This document shows positions 49,201 to 57,978 of a stretch of DNA of 64,000 nucleotides, one piece after another. The notes under the pieces were generated by a model. That model ran no database searches, was not told the origin of the DNA, and saw only the letters and a program-made list of their open reading frames with translations. Made by a program: the position numbers and the translations under genes. How positions within the stretch are numbered: position 1 is the stretch's first letter; the number at the start of each line of letters is the position of its first letter. Source of the stretch: Paragonimus westermani (Eukaryota; Platyhelminthes; Trematoda; Plagiorchiida; Troglotrematidae); assembly GCA_008508345.1 (NCBI GenBank), contig QNGE01000899.1:97747-161746 (forward strand). The letters are read 5' to 3'.

Positions 49201-50061
49201 ATTGTCCTCAGTTTTGTTTACACTTTGCCATCCCCATTTGGTTGATAGCGTTCCAACGCGGGCAGCGTACCCACCTGAGTGTTGTTGTATATGCAGCTCT
49301 GGTTTTCTCGAGAAGAAAACTACGGAATGGATGCAATATTGCCGTGAATAACATTGTTAAGTAAAAGATAATGATAGGTTGGATAGGAACACACCATTCC
49401 GAACAAAACTCTCACAGCTGAGTGAAATATGGTGGAAAATCTTATAACACATTCATTACTATTATTATAAGAACTTCCATCGACAGATTTTTCACCTCGT
49501 ACTTTCACATACTCATACTTCCACATGTTCATGCATCACGTTTGAAGTAGTGTTTGTGTGTCTTGAATTGAAAACTACTCTACCCGCTATTGCCAGTAGT
49601 CCGTCATGTCCTTCCATCCAAGCACAGCCGACCCATATAGTCCAGAAACGCACATTGAGGTGGATTGTTGGGCAACGTGATTGTGCTATGAGTTTCACCG
49701 ATTTCAATGCTGCCGTTAGTGTGATTTGACGTCAAGCTTTAGATCAAATGGGTTTATTGTGCCGTCTTGTTGTTGTGTTATTCGGTTTCTAGGCCACGAG
49801 GTGCAGCTGTGGCCGAACGACTCTGGACCAGCGGGGAGTTAAGTGTGGATGAGTTTCGCCCTCGGTTAGAGCAACTGCGATGTCAAATGCTTAGGTACGT
49901 CCTGTTTGCTCATCACTGATCTTTTTTCTGTTCTTCTTATGTATGTTTGAAACAAAGAACCCCATTAAATTAATTTTCAGTTAACCGTCAAATGTACTTT
50001 CTATTACAGGCGTAAGATGAACGTGCAGCCAGCAAATGGGCCTGGCTATTGTCCCGCTTGA
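21880..50061 (+). CDS. Beta-N-acetylhexosaminidase (GH20, HEXA/HEXB family), gene 1, complete, 11 exons
   Basis: The enzyme removes terminal beta-linked GlcNAc/GalNAc from glycoproteins, glycolipids and glycosaminoglycans, normally as a lysosomal or secreted dimer. Exons: 21880-22207, 22262-22374, 22422-22532, 22587-22688, 22732-22840, 27199-27403, 35046-35214, 43053-43227, 43322-43412, 49793-49894, 50010-50061. All introns are GT-AG; the total is 1557 nt, or 518 residues, close to human HEXA (529). Residues 1-19 form a signal peptide. An N-terminal GH20b-type domain (WGILHGLET) precedes the GH20 barrel. Equivalents of human HEXA residues are present at a nearly constant offset: Arg172 (R178), Asp201 (D207), Asp252 and His256 (D258, H262), Asp316-Glu317 in HLGGDEV (the D322-E323 catalytic pair), Trp370, Trp389, Tyr415, Trp454 and Glu456. 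A paralogue follows 7.6 kb downstream. Several introns are full of transposons. Whether it is orthologous to the alpha or beta subunit is undecided. Confidence 0.95.
22262..22374 (+). CDS. Hexosaminidase gene 1, exon 2
   Basis: Preceded by a 54-bp intron ending TTTTCTAG. Encodes [19 protein letters not shown] and [11 protein letters not shown], the end of the N-terminal domain typical of animal hexosaminidases. Its 113-nt length equals that of gene 2 exon 2. Confidence 0.92.
22422..22532 (+). CDS. Hexosaminidase gene 1, exon 3
   Basis: Encodes the barrel entry [11 protein letters not shown] with Arg172, the substrate-binding Arg equivalent to human HEXA Arg178. The acceptor CTATAG was chosen because it gives the same 111-nt exon as gene 2. 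The preceding intron is 47 bp. Confidence 0.9.
22587..22688 (+). CDS. Hexosaminidase gene 1, exon 4
   Basis: Encodes [20 protein letters not shown], the highly conserved barrel strand bearing the active-site Asp pair (201-202). Phase 0 at both ends; flanked by 54-bp and 43-bp introns. The upstream donor is GTTTGT. Confidence 0.9.
22732..22840 (+). CDS. Hexosaminidase gene 1, exon 5
   Basis: Encodes [19 protein letters not shown] and ends in the EFDTPG motif (Asp252). It ends in phase 1 at a consensus GTAAGT donor, followed by the first large intron (4358 bp). Confidence 0.92.
24005..24200 (+). repeat. tRNA-derived SINE
   Basis: The head carries a perfect A box, TGGCACAGTGG (24025-24035), and an 8/11 B box, AATTCCAATCC (24068-24078), 32 bp further on. 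Between them an anticodon-loop-like CTCATGA would place CAT, suggesting a tRNA-Met-like origin. GTCA at 24020-24023 can pair with TGAC at 24084-24087, as in a remnant acceptor stem. The body (24095-24200) shares ordered blocks with the repeats at 18430 and 20041. A real tRNA is excluded because the T stem and most of the acceptor stem are broken. Confidence 0.55.
26674..26692 (+). repeat. Short (ACA)n microsatellite
   Basis: About six uninterrupted ACA/AAC units inside intron 5 of gene 1. Confidence 0.8.
27199..27403 (+). CDS. Hexosaminidase gene 1, exon 6
   Basis: Encodes [18 protein letters not shown] and the catalytic HLGGDEV motif, where Asp316 orients the substrate acetamido group and Glu317 is the general acid. 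The 205-nt length equals that of gene 2 exon 6; 46 of 69 aligned residues are identical by hand count. It ends in phase 2. Confidence 0.94.
28529..28906 (-). pseudogene. CR1-like LINE reverse transcriptase C-terminus
   Basis: An open 125-codon stretch that begins abruptly within the RT thumb and carries the usual C-terminal CR1 signature: [25 protein letters not shown], then a stop where Trp-Asn is expected. Past the stop the homology continues ([20 protein letters not shown]) to about 28440. Truncated and dead. Confidence 0.7.
28918..29290 (+). pseudogene. LINE endonuclease (APE-type) fragment
   Basis: An 80-codon open stretch with GVIYHSPSS and [10 protein letters not shown], where intact elements read MGDFN; the catalytic-region Asn is replaced by Tyr. 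A frameshift near 29160 leads into [19 protein letters not shown] and LLDLIITG, then decay. It lies in inverted orientation to the RT fragment on its left. Confidence 0.65.
29395..30045 (-). mobile_element. Penelope-like element fragment, GIY-YIG endonuclease end
   Basis: The minus strand encodes the C-terminal part of a Penelope-like protein: [14 protein letters not shown] and [19 protein letters not shown] (linker after RT), then the GIY-YIG region [20 protein letters not shown], where YIG is changed to YVA, then a conserved tail ([17 protein letters not shown], ending RLPWF). The cysteine pattern and tail differ from the intact element at 31674-34022, so this is a different Penelope lineage. 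The RT domain is missing; the copy is 5'-truncated and dead. Confidence 0.7.
31503..31517 (+). repeat. Target-site duplication, left copy
   Basis: 15 bp, GTTGTCGAATTTATC, identical to 34452-34466; the flanking bases differ on both sides. The last 5 bp overlap the outermost bases of the left inverted repeat, so the exact element boundary is uncertain by those bases. Confidence 0.75.
31513..31681 (-). repeat. Left inverted pseudo-LTR of the Penelope-like element
   Basis: Its reverse complement matches 34216-34384 over 169 bp with 8 mismatches and no gap. The inner end overlaps the ATG of the element's ORF (31674). On the minus strand it contains a degenerate hammerhead-like fold at 31571-31611. 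Confidence 0.88.
31571..31611 (-). ncRNA. Degenerate hammerhead-ribozyme-like motif (left repeat)
   Basis: Same layout as the right copy (34286-34326) but more eroded. Stem II (GGCTCTC, loop CGA, GAGGGTC) is intact. The GAAAC box reads GAATC, the CUGAUGA box reads TTCATAA, and stem I keeps TCGC with GCGG. Probably inactive. Confidence 0.35.
31674..34022 (+). CDS. Penelope-like element protein: reverse transcriptase fused to GIY-YIG endonuclease
   Basis: An uninterrupted 782-residue frame. Order: an N-terminal basic, helical region; the PLE-specific [12 protein letters not shown] block (Asp228, 'DKG'); [11 protein letters not shown] with [12 protein letters not shown] motif [10 protein letters not shown] (Asp373); motif [20 protein letters not shown]; motif C YVDD (473-476); [10 protein letters not shown]; a linker; then the GIY-YIG nuclease with [10 protein letters not shown] (Tyr669) and SYIGQT (680-682), the EIRTKEH helix and a distal RLMAETLLI segment. 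The catalytic aspartates and the CxxC of the nuclease are present. The protein would copy element RNA at nicked or telomere-like DNA ends. The start at 31674 is the first Met in frame and lies in the left inverted repeat; the true start could be different. It shows no relation to the host gene, in whose intron it sits. Confidence 0.93.
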   Translation: MCVNWSNHRVFNLRCIQSNLIPQTLRVRPPDGSERSRRAARVAERTFLRQRIHNCSVRLVQIRRDIQQLDDQLESLLPPDTLLVIRDVVRQRALHQNDTVKQRQQKKFDKLLSLFKQRSDCSTSATRDTIILPVINLSDRAMSEAENKLLNKGLNFNVSPRPLNALEVIPAVEDQLKLLPIDDANRARAQVARIIKNQKPQPSNLSTKERDALRKLQYDQSIIITKADKGNQVVILNKVDYERKAIDHISDGPYIMIPVEKQRSTLNKSKASTATLLRKMKVSLGKSLWFTLYPKTALASRFYGLPKIHKPGIPLRPIVDYTETPTYALAKFLSRILKPLEQCTEHSIRNSTQLVTKLKELSLGPDECLVSFDIVSLFTKIPVGESLEVIRQLLEADTSLAERTGLSVSEVVEATEHCLRSTFFTFKGILYQQTDGVAMGSPISPTVANLFMQDLEKKLLSNFPDPPRIWWRYVDDTLVVIRKETVNKFMEHINSFHQHIKFTIERESVDHELSFLDCRIRRRAGGKLDTGVHRKDTHSNRYLCFSSEHPLCTKKAVASSLFQRALLLTSSEDELSKEYKIVKSTLKANGYCDRILRPTQEAHHNKINEHRNWLSTIVIPYRRNTSEDLRRVLNQYNIRVAFKTTNTLRNKLVHLKDKRTVLEQSNCVYRIKCKDCQASYIGQTARQLEIRTKEHVRCSKKPPTDAEQLRKLEHDSAIAAHAILNQHQVDFDHPTVLKSGFRNHKERLMAETLLIASTPQVVNRSDGLELPVVWHDLLGEKQ
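34216..34384 (+). repeat. Right pseudo-LTR of the Penelope-like element
   Basis: 169 bp in the same orientation as the ORF, beginning about 190 bp after its stop codon; it matches the reverse complement of 31513-31681. It contains the better-preserved hammerhead-like fold at 34286-34326. Confidence 0.88.
34286..34326 (+). ncRNA. Hammerhead-ribozyme-like motif (right repeat)
   Basis: Read as RNA: stem I TCGC (34286-34289) pairs with GCGA (34323-34326). The box TTGATAA (34290-34296) stands where CUGAUGA is expected. Stem II is GGCTCTC / loop CGA / GAGGGTC (34298-34314), seven pairs with two G-U. Then GAAAC (34315-34319) and GTT form the minimal two-pair stem III with the cleavage site. Penelope-like elements are known to carry such minimal type I hammerheads. 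Two core positions (C3 and G8) deviate, so this copy is probably weak or dead. Confidence 0.5.
34452..34466 (+). repeat. Target-site duplication, right copy
   Basis: An exact 15-bp repeat of 31503-31517, placed 67 bp beyond the end of the right inverted repeat. Confidence 0.75.
35046..35214 (+). CDS. Hexosaminidase gene 1, exon 7
   Basis: Encodes [19 protein letters not shown] to [11 protein letters not shown]. Trp370 lines the active site, as human HEXA Trp373 does. Its first base completes the Trp codon started in exon 6. It is 3 nt shorter than gene 2 exon 7. It ends at a GTGAGT donor in phase 0. Confidence 0.92.
35215..43052 (+). other. Intron 7 of hexosaminidase gene 1
   Basis: 7838 bp. 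I recognise no gene. Open frames at 39589-39900 (minus) and 40503-40802 (plus) have no domain I know. A short stretch near 42900-43000 reads like a Penelope GIY-YIG relic ([16 protein letters not shown]), too short for a firm call. The stretch at 40300-41500 has the look of decayed repeat sequence but I cannot assign it. Confidence 0.6.
43053..43227 (+). CDS. Hexosaminidase gene 1, exon 8
   Basis: Encodes [11 protein letters not shown] (Trp389) through [20 protein letters not shown] (Tyr415, Asn417) to [12 protein letters not shown]. It contains an N-glycosylation sequon, NNT. At the position separating the human alpha subunit (Asn423) from beta (Asp) this protein has Asn. Phase 0 to phase 1. 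Confidence 0.93.
43322..43412 (+). CDS. Hexosaminidase gene 1, exon 9
   Basis: Encodes [20 protein letters not shown] and [10 protein letters not shown]. Trp454 and Glu456 correspond to HEXA Trp460 and Glu462, which bind the substrate hydroxyls. Preceded by a 94-bp intron; ends in phase 2 at GTAAGT. Confidence 0.93.
43413..49792 (+). other. Intron 9 of hexosaminidase gene 1
   Basis: 6380 bp with no recognisable gene or transposon domain. AT-rich, imperfectly repeated TTATATTGTATTGTG sequence lies at about 44150-44222. Confidence 0.75.
49793..49894 (+). CDS. Hexosaminidase gene 1, exon 10
   Basis: Encodes [12 protein letters not shown], the near-invariant C-terminal GH20 motif, and the final helix LEQLRCQML. 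The acceptor is TTTCTAG; it ends in phase 2 at GTACGT. Confidence 0.93.
50010..50061 (+). CDS. Hexosaminidase gene 1, exon 11 with stop
   Basis: Encodes [17 protein letters not shown] and a TGA stop. The QP...GYC ending matches the C-terminus of animal hexosaminidases, whose Cys forms a terminal disulfide. The preceding intron is 115 bp with a pyrimidine-rich CTATTACAG acceptor. Confidence 0.92.
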
Positions 50062-50109
50062 ATCACGGTAAATCTGTTTGCAAGAAAATCGAATCATATT
50101 TGTTTCCGG

Positions 50110-50115
50110 AATAAA
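50110..50115 (+). promoter_or_regulatory. Polyadenylation signal AATAAA of gene 1
   Basis: Canonical hexamer 49 bp after the TGA stop, giving a short 3' untranslated region as expected for compact flatworm 3' ends. Confidence 0.6.
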
Positions 50116-53100
50116 ATTATGCATACATACACCTCTGTTCTGGAATTAAGTGGGTTTGTTTCTGAATATTGGTGAAAAATCCAGCAACTAGATTTCAAAT
50201 GATCCGTAAACGAAACGTTGTCTCAAAATTTAAGATGTAGAAAGCGAGCGTCACTGATACTTTTTTTATCAGCGTAGTTATGTTATTGGGGTTTTCGTAA
50301 CGTTAATCTACAGGAAACAGTAACCGCGATTAAAAAAGCTTTTGGTAGATTTTCGGGGATTTAGGTCATTTTAAACTGACCGCCATGCACACTCAATCAA
50401 ACCCCTTGTATTCAGATAAGCCTTTCGGTAAACCCACTATGTAAGGGATAGTCAAACAGCGAATACAAATCAGAAGTTCACAATCACGTGTGTTTGGCGT
50501 TCAGTTTGAAGAAAGAAACTGAGCAGTTAAAGATATCACAACTTAAACGCATGACCAATCAAGGCTTAATTATTGCAAAATGATGTGAAGTGCGTTCACA
50601 CGTTATGCCTTGCATTTTTGGTAAATGTCATGAACTCATGGTCACTGGACTTATAAGGTATGTTTGAAGTTATTTAGGCAAGTCGGCTATGTAACCTAGC
50701 GGCGATCGACTCAACGGTGGCCTGCGTGAGCTGTCGAACTTAATCAGAGTGGTCTGATGCAGCCTTATAAACAATGCAAAGATCTTTCTCAATATAGGCT
50801 CAATGTCAATCAGATATAAGATTATCGTACTGGTGACAGTCTCATTCGTTACGCTACCGATTGGTTTATGAAAAGACGTCATACCAAGCAAGCCAAATTT
50901 GTCGGTGTCGAATAAACTCAGCAGTTTCGTAGCATTTATTTGGTGCACTTGTTTGTCGATACAGTTGACCACAACTTATCGTAACTGAATGTGCCACAAA
51001 GTCGAATCTGTAACTACATCGCAGATTGGTTTGTTCACTGTATGAAAAGTAGACCACTTTGACTGATTAGGTAGAATAGTGTTGACAGCTCGGGATACTC
51101 ACCTACGACGTTCTTGTTATTGTCTTACAAACCTCGGTATTGTAGTGAAGCTATACAAATTAGAACCCGTCAGTAGAACTTAAAACTTCGGTGGGAGGTT
51201 GTTAACCAGGGGGCCGTCAGCATGAACCAAACAGGAAGTTCACTCACCTCATTAACGGACAACGTGCTTACTGGCTCGTGCCAGACTTGCAAGTGATTTA
51301 TTTTTAATCAGCTTTATACTTTCTTCTTCCATCCTTATACTGCCGCGTCTTTTCGACCAACTTACTAAAGATTTTTCTTAGTTGGGCAAACGTTCGTTTA
51401 TACCAGTCGTCAGCCTGAAAAAAGGCAAGCAGCTGCCGCTCCGTTTTATTTTATTTGTAGACTACAGACACGGCTGTACTTCAAACGACCTGATCGATGT
51501 GAGTCTCGTAACAGAACGTTTGGGTTATTGATAAGATCTGTCAGTAATTCTGCCCAACTTTGAGTACACCGTTTGTTTGTGATCACGTTAGTGATCTGTG
51601 ATTCTTAACCCTTGTACCAACCGGGTGGACTATGGTTTGATGGATTTCACACGTTCGCACGCTGGTTGTCTGCCTCAGTTTGACACACGAGACCCATCCA
51701 GGTTCAGTAGTCAGGAAAACGTTACACGATTTGGCCTGACAACTGTAGTCAATCGACGAACCTTTTTCGGATAAAAAAACCCGACAATTCTGTAACACTC
51801 CACTGATTATCAAATGAACCACTTAGAGTACATCCGCTTGCTGTGCACAAAACAGCATGGCTAAATTGGACTAGGGATACTCAGCTCATGAAAAACTCAT
51901 TGATAAATCCAGTTAATCATTTTCATGTTAATGTAGTCAATGAGTGGGTACTATAGTGACTGAATCACCAAATTTCGACAAAAGCAGAACAAAGAGCCTC
52001 GAGAAAAAATGAGGTGTCTCTTGTGTAATTTGCTACAGACTTTGTCAGTATTCAAAACACAAGGAAATTACCCTAGAGGGTCGGACTAAAAAATGGCCCC
52101 ACTTCTTACGTGTATTAGTTCAATGGATTTTGCCTATCGGATTAATCTATACTAGAGTGTACAAGAAGTGTCTGTTGATCCCGAAGGAGCTACTATTCGG
52201 AAACTCAACACAATTTTCGGATCAAGTAGCATGGCCTGTCATATTCATCCTTAAAACGAACATGCTTGTAAAGCTAAGACTAAACAACACCACTGGCACC
52301 ATTTCAAACAAGTGTTCTACATAATTTCCTTTCCTTTCATTTGTTTGTTGCCTGACAACGAAGTTATCACGTCATTTCAGCAGTATAACCTTAGCGATAG
52401 CTGACGGACTTGTTTGGCCAGTAGGTTTCATCAGCTGTGATGAAAATGTCATGTGAGCAAACTGACTGTTGAGTGCTAGCTGACCTGCGTAAACCCTTAA
52501 CTAGAGCGCAGTGATGAACGCCTGAGGTATCGCTAAGAAACACCAGTATTTTCGTCAGGTCAGCAGAGCAATCTGTCTTCATTAAAGTTGAGTTACGCTT
52601 GTATAGTACAGGTGTGTTTAATGTTTGTTAATAGGTTCTGGCACGATCAATAAATTGGCTGTGACGCACAGTTGGCGTTTGTATTCGGTTCAACAACACA
52701 TTTGACACCTCACTGTATGCGCTTTATAAGATTCTACCAATTCTTATCGGAAGTAGGTCGTAACAGACCCCTCTGCAGCCACTTGTGAGAAACTGACAAA
52801 ATATCACTAATGCATGTATGCGAGGCATGGTATGTTAGATGAAGGCGGTGTATGTGACTGCAGTGTAACCAGGGCCGCTCCACACGAACATGATTCATTC
52901 AAACAATCGCACGTAAGCTGTTTATCTTCGTTTGTGTGCACAGCCATGACAAACAATCCTTGGTGTCTTTGAATACATTTGGCTTTGACCGTTGGCATAC
53001 TGAAGACCAAGGAGGGTGAATTAAAGTATACATAACATACCGATTTGAAATTCGGCGAGAAGACACGAAAACTAGGTTTTGCAATGCGGCTATGCAATTT

Positions 53101-56100
53101 AATCCCATAGTCCACAAAGCTGAAACACAACAGCACATTTTGACCGTTACTGGGAAATTTGTAGATTGTAACCACTCTTCTTCCAGGCTGCAATTCTTCC
53201 CAGTTTTCTAGAATTTAAGCTACACGCATCGGATGGGGACGTTGGTCAGCCAACATTGCTACGTTTACGCATTTGTGCCCGCGTTACACATGCAACCTAG
53301 GTCGCATCATAAAGTACTGAGAAGAACAAAGCCGCATGCAAGGTCGGTGCTTATAACAGTATTCTTTAAAAACAACCTGAAACCAAATGCCTACTTAGAA
53401 AGGTTTCTAAAACAACATTCAACCTATACTACATTACTGGTGTCCATCACTTAGGAAGCAGAGGAAACTATTTCGCAATCTAACTCTCAAATAAAATATC
53501 ATGAATGAGGTTCTCACCCAAAAGCTAAACAGAATATTACGGAAACAGGTACTCCAGCCAAACATAGCATCTCGTTCAAATTCAGTCCATGATTGTGTCG
53601 TTACTTTTTTCACTAATTCTAGGTGGGTATATCACTTCTGCTGCTCCTGTAGAGTTATTGGTACCGATCGCAAGACAGCACAACCATATGGAGGTCATAG
53701 GGAGGCAATTACTGTTCTACCGCACACGCAGTAGCTTACAACGAGTGTGCACCTATGCACACTGCAACTGAAAATATGTGTTAAAAAACTCTTATGGAAC
53801 CCATCCGGGTTTGCTTGTAATCTGCCGAATCACAATCCAATATAAAGAAACCCTGTCCGTGAATATCTTGTTCTACTCTTCTTCACTCACCCTTCACTGT
53901 AATCGAATTCTTTTCAGATTTCCAAGTGCAACCTAACAGCTTCATCTGCCTTCTCTACACCGGTTTAATCTTAATCTTGCCCCGCCTGCATTACTCTGTT
54001 TGTTCCCACTACCGTCTCGCCTTATACCAATTGCCATTTGATACAACATGTCCCACGCGTACGCCATCCACCAGTGATTATTCCCTTCATATCAGTAGAG
54101 CTATGAAAAAAATGACGGAAAGGAACCACGATGCTAAACCGTCATTCTGATGATACGGGAATGGTCGATCTACCAGTTAGGTTAGATTCCAACCGTAATG
54201 CCCAACTCCGTTTGGAAAAACTCATGTTTTTGCTTCACCCAATCAGATTCACTGATGTATAATAGTTCCAGTTTTTTTGCTGTCCATCAGCCGGTAATCA
54301 TGGTGTTGATGTCTAAGTGTTTGTCTAAGTGCTTGTGGATCATGGTAGACGGATTTTGCAAGATTATATTTTTAAGGAAATCTCATGAACAATCGGTTGA
54401 ATGGTTCCCAGTAGTTCAGAACACACTACCTTTCTAAGACATTTCAGATAAGACTAGGGATTTACTTCGGAAATACATCGTTTGCTTGTGAAAAACGACG
54501 CGTCGTATAAAAACAAACGATCTGATGAAGCCGACGTTGAAGGTATTGGGCGCCGCTGGACAGGTTCGAGAATCTGATACTGGAGACATAAATGTATTGA
54601 AACCAAGAACCTTTGCAGACTTCCTATTTCAGTTGATTCTGAGACCATCTTGGTGCAAGTGGGGGATTGCTGTTCCACTTTTGTTGTGCTCACCAGATTT
54701 GTAGAAAGTATTTTTGGAGTATTGCTGAATTTTAAGCTAGCATATAGCCGATAATAACATTGAGCATTCCGGATAATTTTTTTGCCCGGTTGTGAATTGT
54801 GTAAAATTCACTGTAAAAAGCATTGTTACTCTAAGCAAGATCAGGTTGCATATATGAGTTCAGATGTGTGCTCTCGGCTACTTGTATCAGTGAGTAGTGG
54901 AAACAGTGCTTCATCGATCGACCGAGTATATTCCGAAATAGATTTAATGGCTGAGAGGTAAAGGTGTTACCTGGATTACGCAGTTAGCCTGAAACCAACA
55001 ACTAACTGCTTCAAATGAGAAAAACCTCGTATTTAACTTGTGTAACAAAGATTGTTGCTCTGTTGTTAACGCCGTTTTAGTTTTAGCCTGTGTAAGTCGT
55101 GCGCATAAAATACTGAGCTTTTGGTTCATGCTTGTTTGTGTTGCTTCCTTCTACAGGACTGTCGCTGACACCCATACTTTGAAAGAACGCTGTCTATCGG
55201 TGATTCCACGTTGCCCCACAGTTGGTTCGCAAGTGTTGTGGGTATTCAGGGTAAAAACTCCCAGCTTTCCTGTTACAGTGTCTCCGGGGTAGCGCTGCGT
55301 GACCAACGATTACTCCTACTAATCTCCGCTGAAGATCATCTTTTCATAAAAATACGATGTACCCTCTGTAACCAACGTGCATTAAATATAAAGCGGCTGT
55401 TGACGTGGTGGCTAACTTCAATCTAACTAGCATGTGTCTTCAATATTACATGTGTAGAGGAATTTATTCTGATCTAGTAGTGAACAATCTGATTTTGTTT
55501 TGTGGATCCCGTTAACTGTCTGGTTTCTGGGGCTATCTAAACCGTTAACTGTAGTGTGTAACTGCAAAAATATGGTGAGAGTTTAACATGTACATCATGC
55601 AAACTTATTCTGATGGATTCTACTGGTGGGTTCACATCCGAGAACTTGACGAACCACGTCAGCCGACCCTCGCAAAGTCATCGGACATGCTGTGAGGACA
55701 ATCATGAGCTGCCTTCGGAATGTTAGCGGCAACCTGTCCATAAACTCGTCAATCAGCTTATGTTGCTCCGAATGTTTGTCTAGTCCCGGCGGGGCCCTTG
55801 ACAATGCTGCGTACACCGATACGACAAGAACGAGATTGTCACCTACAGAATCGAACTGGGCGCCCTTAACTGAGATCCGGCAATCATCGTGGACTTAACG
55901 GCGGCACACACCAGCCTTCAATAGCCTTTTGTACTGACTCCGAAACCCACCTTGTTGATTGTCCGCAGACCAGCCAGTCTCGTCTAGTAGTTCCTCACTT
56001 CGACCCTACTGGCCAAGTTCTAGCAATTTTTCAAAGACTTTGAAAGTCCCCAAAATAGAATGAAACGGTGGATCTCCATCCTCAGTCCTCGTTATGCTGA

Positions 56101-57659
56101 TTCACTCAGTAAGCCCTCGCAAACTGACCGTCCTCCACCGACCTATAGGGGCGGCAAGGAACGAGTGAACTCTGACCGATAATCTAGAAGAGACAACCTG
56201 ACTTTGTCCAACTTCCGTCAAAGGGTGTAGATTTTATGGAGCTTAGATAAGTGACAGAATGAAAGTCTTGTTAAGTGAGAAGCAACCGATGTGTTCGGTG
56301 TGAAAGGGAAGGATTTGGTGAACCTAACCTTATGAGCCGCATGCTATTGCAGCGAGACTGGTGTTTGAAAGAGTATTTACGTACATCTGGCGAATAAGAA
56401 AACATGGAAACTATTTCAAGAATGGATCAAACGAAGGTGAAATAATTATACACCTCCCTGTAACAAAACTGGAACGATTGTCAAAACGTTGAAAACTCCT
56501 TAATTGTTGTAAGACTGATGAGTTTGCAGATCAAACTGACCTACGCAGTGATCACCGAGGAATTTATGGGTAACTTATGAAGATATGAATCCACAACTTT
56601 ACTTGAAATTTGTTTCTGAATATACAAAGCGTTAAAAAAGGATGCATTTGTGATGCCCGTCCACAGAGTTCATCCAAGCAAGCACTCGCGCCTTATGTTA
56701 GTTCATCCAGAGCACAGATGGGTGACCTATGTCTTAATGTCTGTCTAATGCTTTACATCCTCCAGTTCGCTTCAACTAGGGTTGATCAGGCATCAACCAC
56801 TTGATCAGTAGTTACCTAGTCTGCCTGTCATGTAATTCACTGTAATTGGACGTGTTTAAACTTCCATTCGTATAACGAATCTCTGATTGCAATTACACCC
56901 ATTTTATACCCTTACAGACCGGTAGAGTGTACTAAGTACAATGCACGACACACATCCTTTATCCCAACAAATGACTTGTAACAACCGCACAAGGCTAGAA
57001 CGTAAACGATCGAAGATGACACTGTATCAGAAAACCTTCAACAGGAAATTATTGGAATGCCGAGCAATGATACACCGCGAACGGCTTAGAATTGCCTGAA
57101 CCCCATGGAATAACCCTCCCCGCGATCGTAATTTACTCAAACTTCACATATCACTGAAGTTCTGCTGTACCCAAGACGACGCCAAAAGCTCCATATAAAT
57201 GGTTCACTTTCGACGCTTCAACGCATCGATCCGCATCTAGCTTGCTGTCTAATTCGGGGCAGTTTTCACAAAATACACAGTAGTACGTTTCATTTTCGAC
57301 TGCAAAATCTAATTTATACTTAAATAAGCTGCTGTCAACCGCAGTATTATATTTTGATAGTAAGTTAACCTATTAGTTACATTTGGGATTTTATATCAGT
57401 CCGCTTACATGGCATACGACCAACACCGAAAAGTAGATTGCTAGCGTTAGTCTAATTTGTACAGTACGCAGCCGACAAATGGACCAACTGAGAACCAGTT
57501 AGTGTGTGACTACATTTGTTTACAAGATAGCTTGAACACCAAACATTCGACTGATCAATCAATATATATATGTTGTTCCAAAGATCATCGCATGAGAATA
57601 TAATCGTAAAATCGCTGGACGCAGTAAATTTTGAAGTGCTTGGTCGGACAACACTATTC
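50116..57659. other. Intergenic region between the two hexosaminidase genes
   Basis: 7.5 kb without a recognisable gene apart from a gag-like remnant near 55.6-55.9 kb. I see no fragment of a third hexosaminidase copy. A TATATATA-like run at about 57559-57570 lies 90-100 bp before the chosen start of gene 2 and could be a core promoter element, or could just mark AT-rich sequence. Confidence 0.5.
55595..55900 (-). pseudogene. Possible LTR-retrotransposon gag remnant
   Basis: The minus-strand frame reads ALSRAPPGLDKHSEQHKLID, then FMDRLPLTFRRQLMI and VVRQVLGCEPTSR. This is the layout of the gag capsid region in Ty3/gypsy-like elements (Ala-Pro-Gly-Leu-Asp, then a short helix ending F.D.LP..RRQL). 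It is only 73 codons between stops, with no protease or RT next to it. An unrelated open frame is possible. Confidence 0.35.
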
Positions 57660-57978
57660 ATGTCAGTGCCGATAATTATCGTGTCGTTGTGCTGCATCAC
57701 CAGCATCAGAACTCTTGTCCCGAAACCCTTCAGAGTAGACCCAGGAACTGAAGTGTACATTGTCAGTACTGAAATAGCTTTTGAACATGATTACACAAAT
57801 TGTTATATTCTCCACGATGCGGTAAGAAGACTTGCTGACCGTCTACGCCTTAGAAACTCGCCTACGAACAACCAAACATCACCAACCGCAATGGTCAATA
57901 CGGTGCGCATCAGGATCATCAGAGGCTGCGATGAATCTGGTGGGGCACTCTGGCCATCAGAGTCGATGAGTGAAATGT
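57660..57978 (+). CDS. Hexosaminidase gene 2, exon 1
   Basis: Signal peptide [18 protein letters not shown] followed by LVPKP, then the N-terminal domain with [16 protein letters not shown], parallel to gene 1 exon 1. Ends in phase 1 at GTGAGT. Confidence 0.85.

Noticed and set aside
57570..57659. Upstream in-frame Met for hexosaminidase gene 2
   Set aside because: It would put 30 polar residues before the signal peptide. The Met at 57660 aligns with gene 1 and gives a normal signal sequence.
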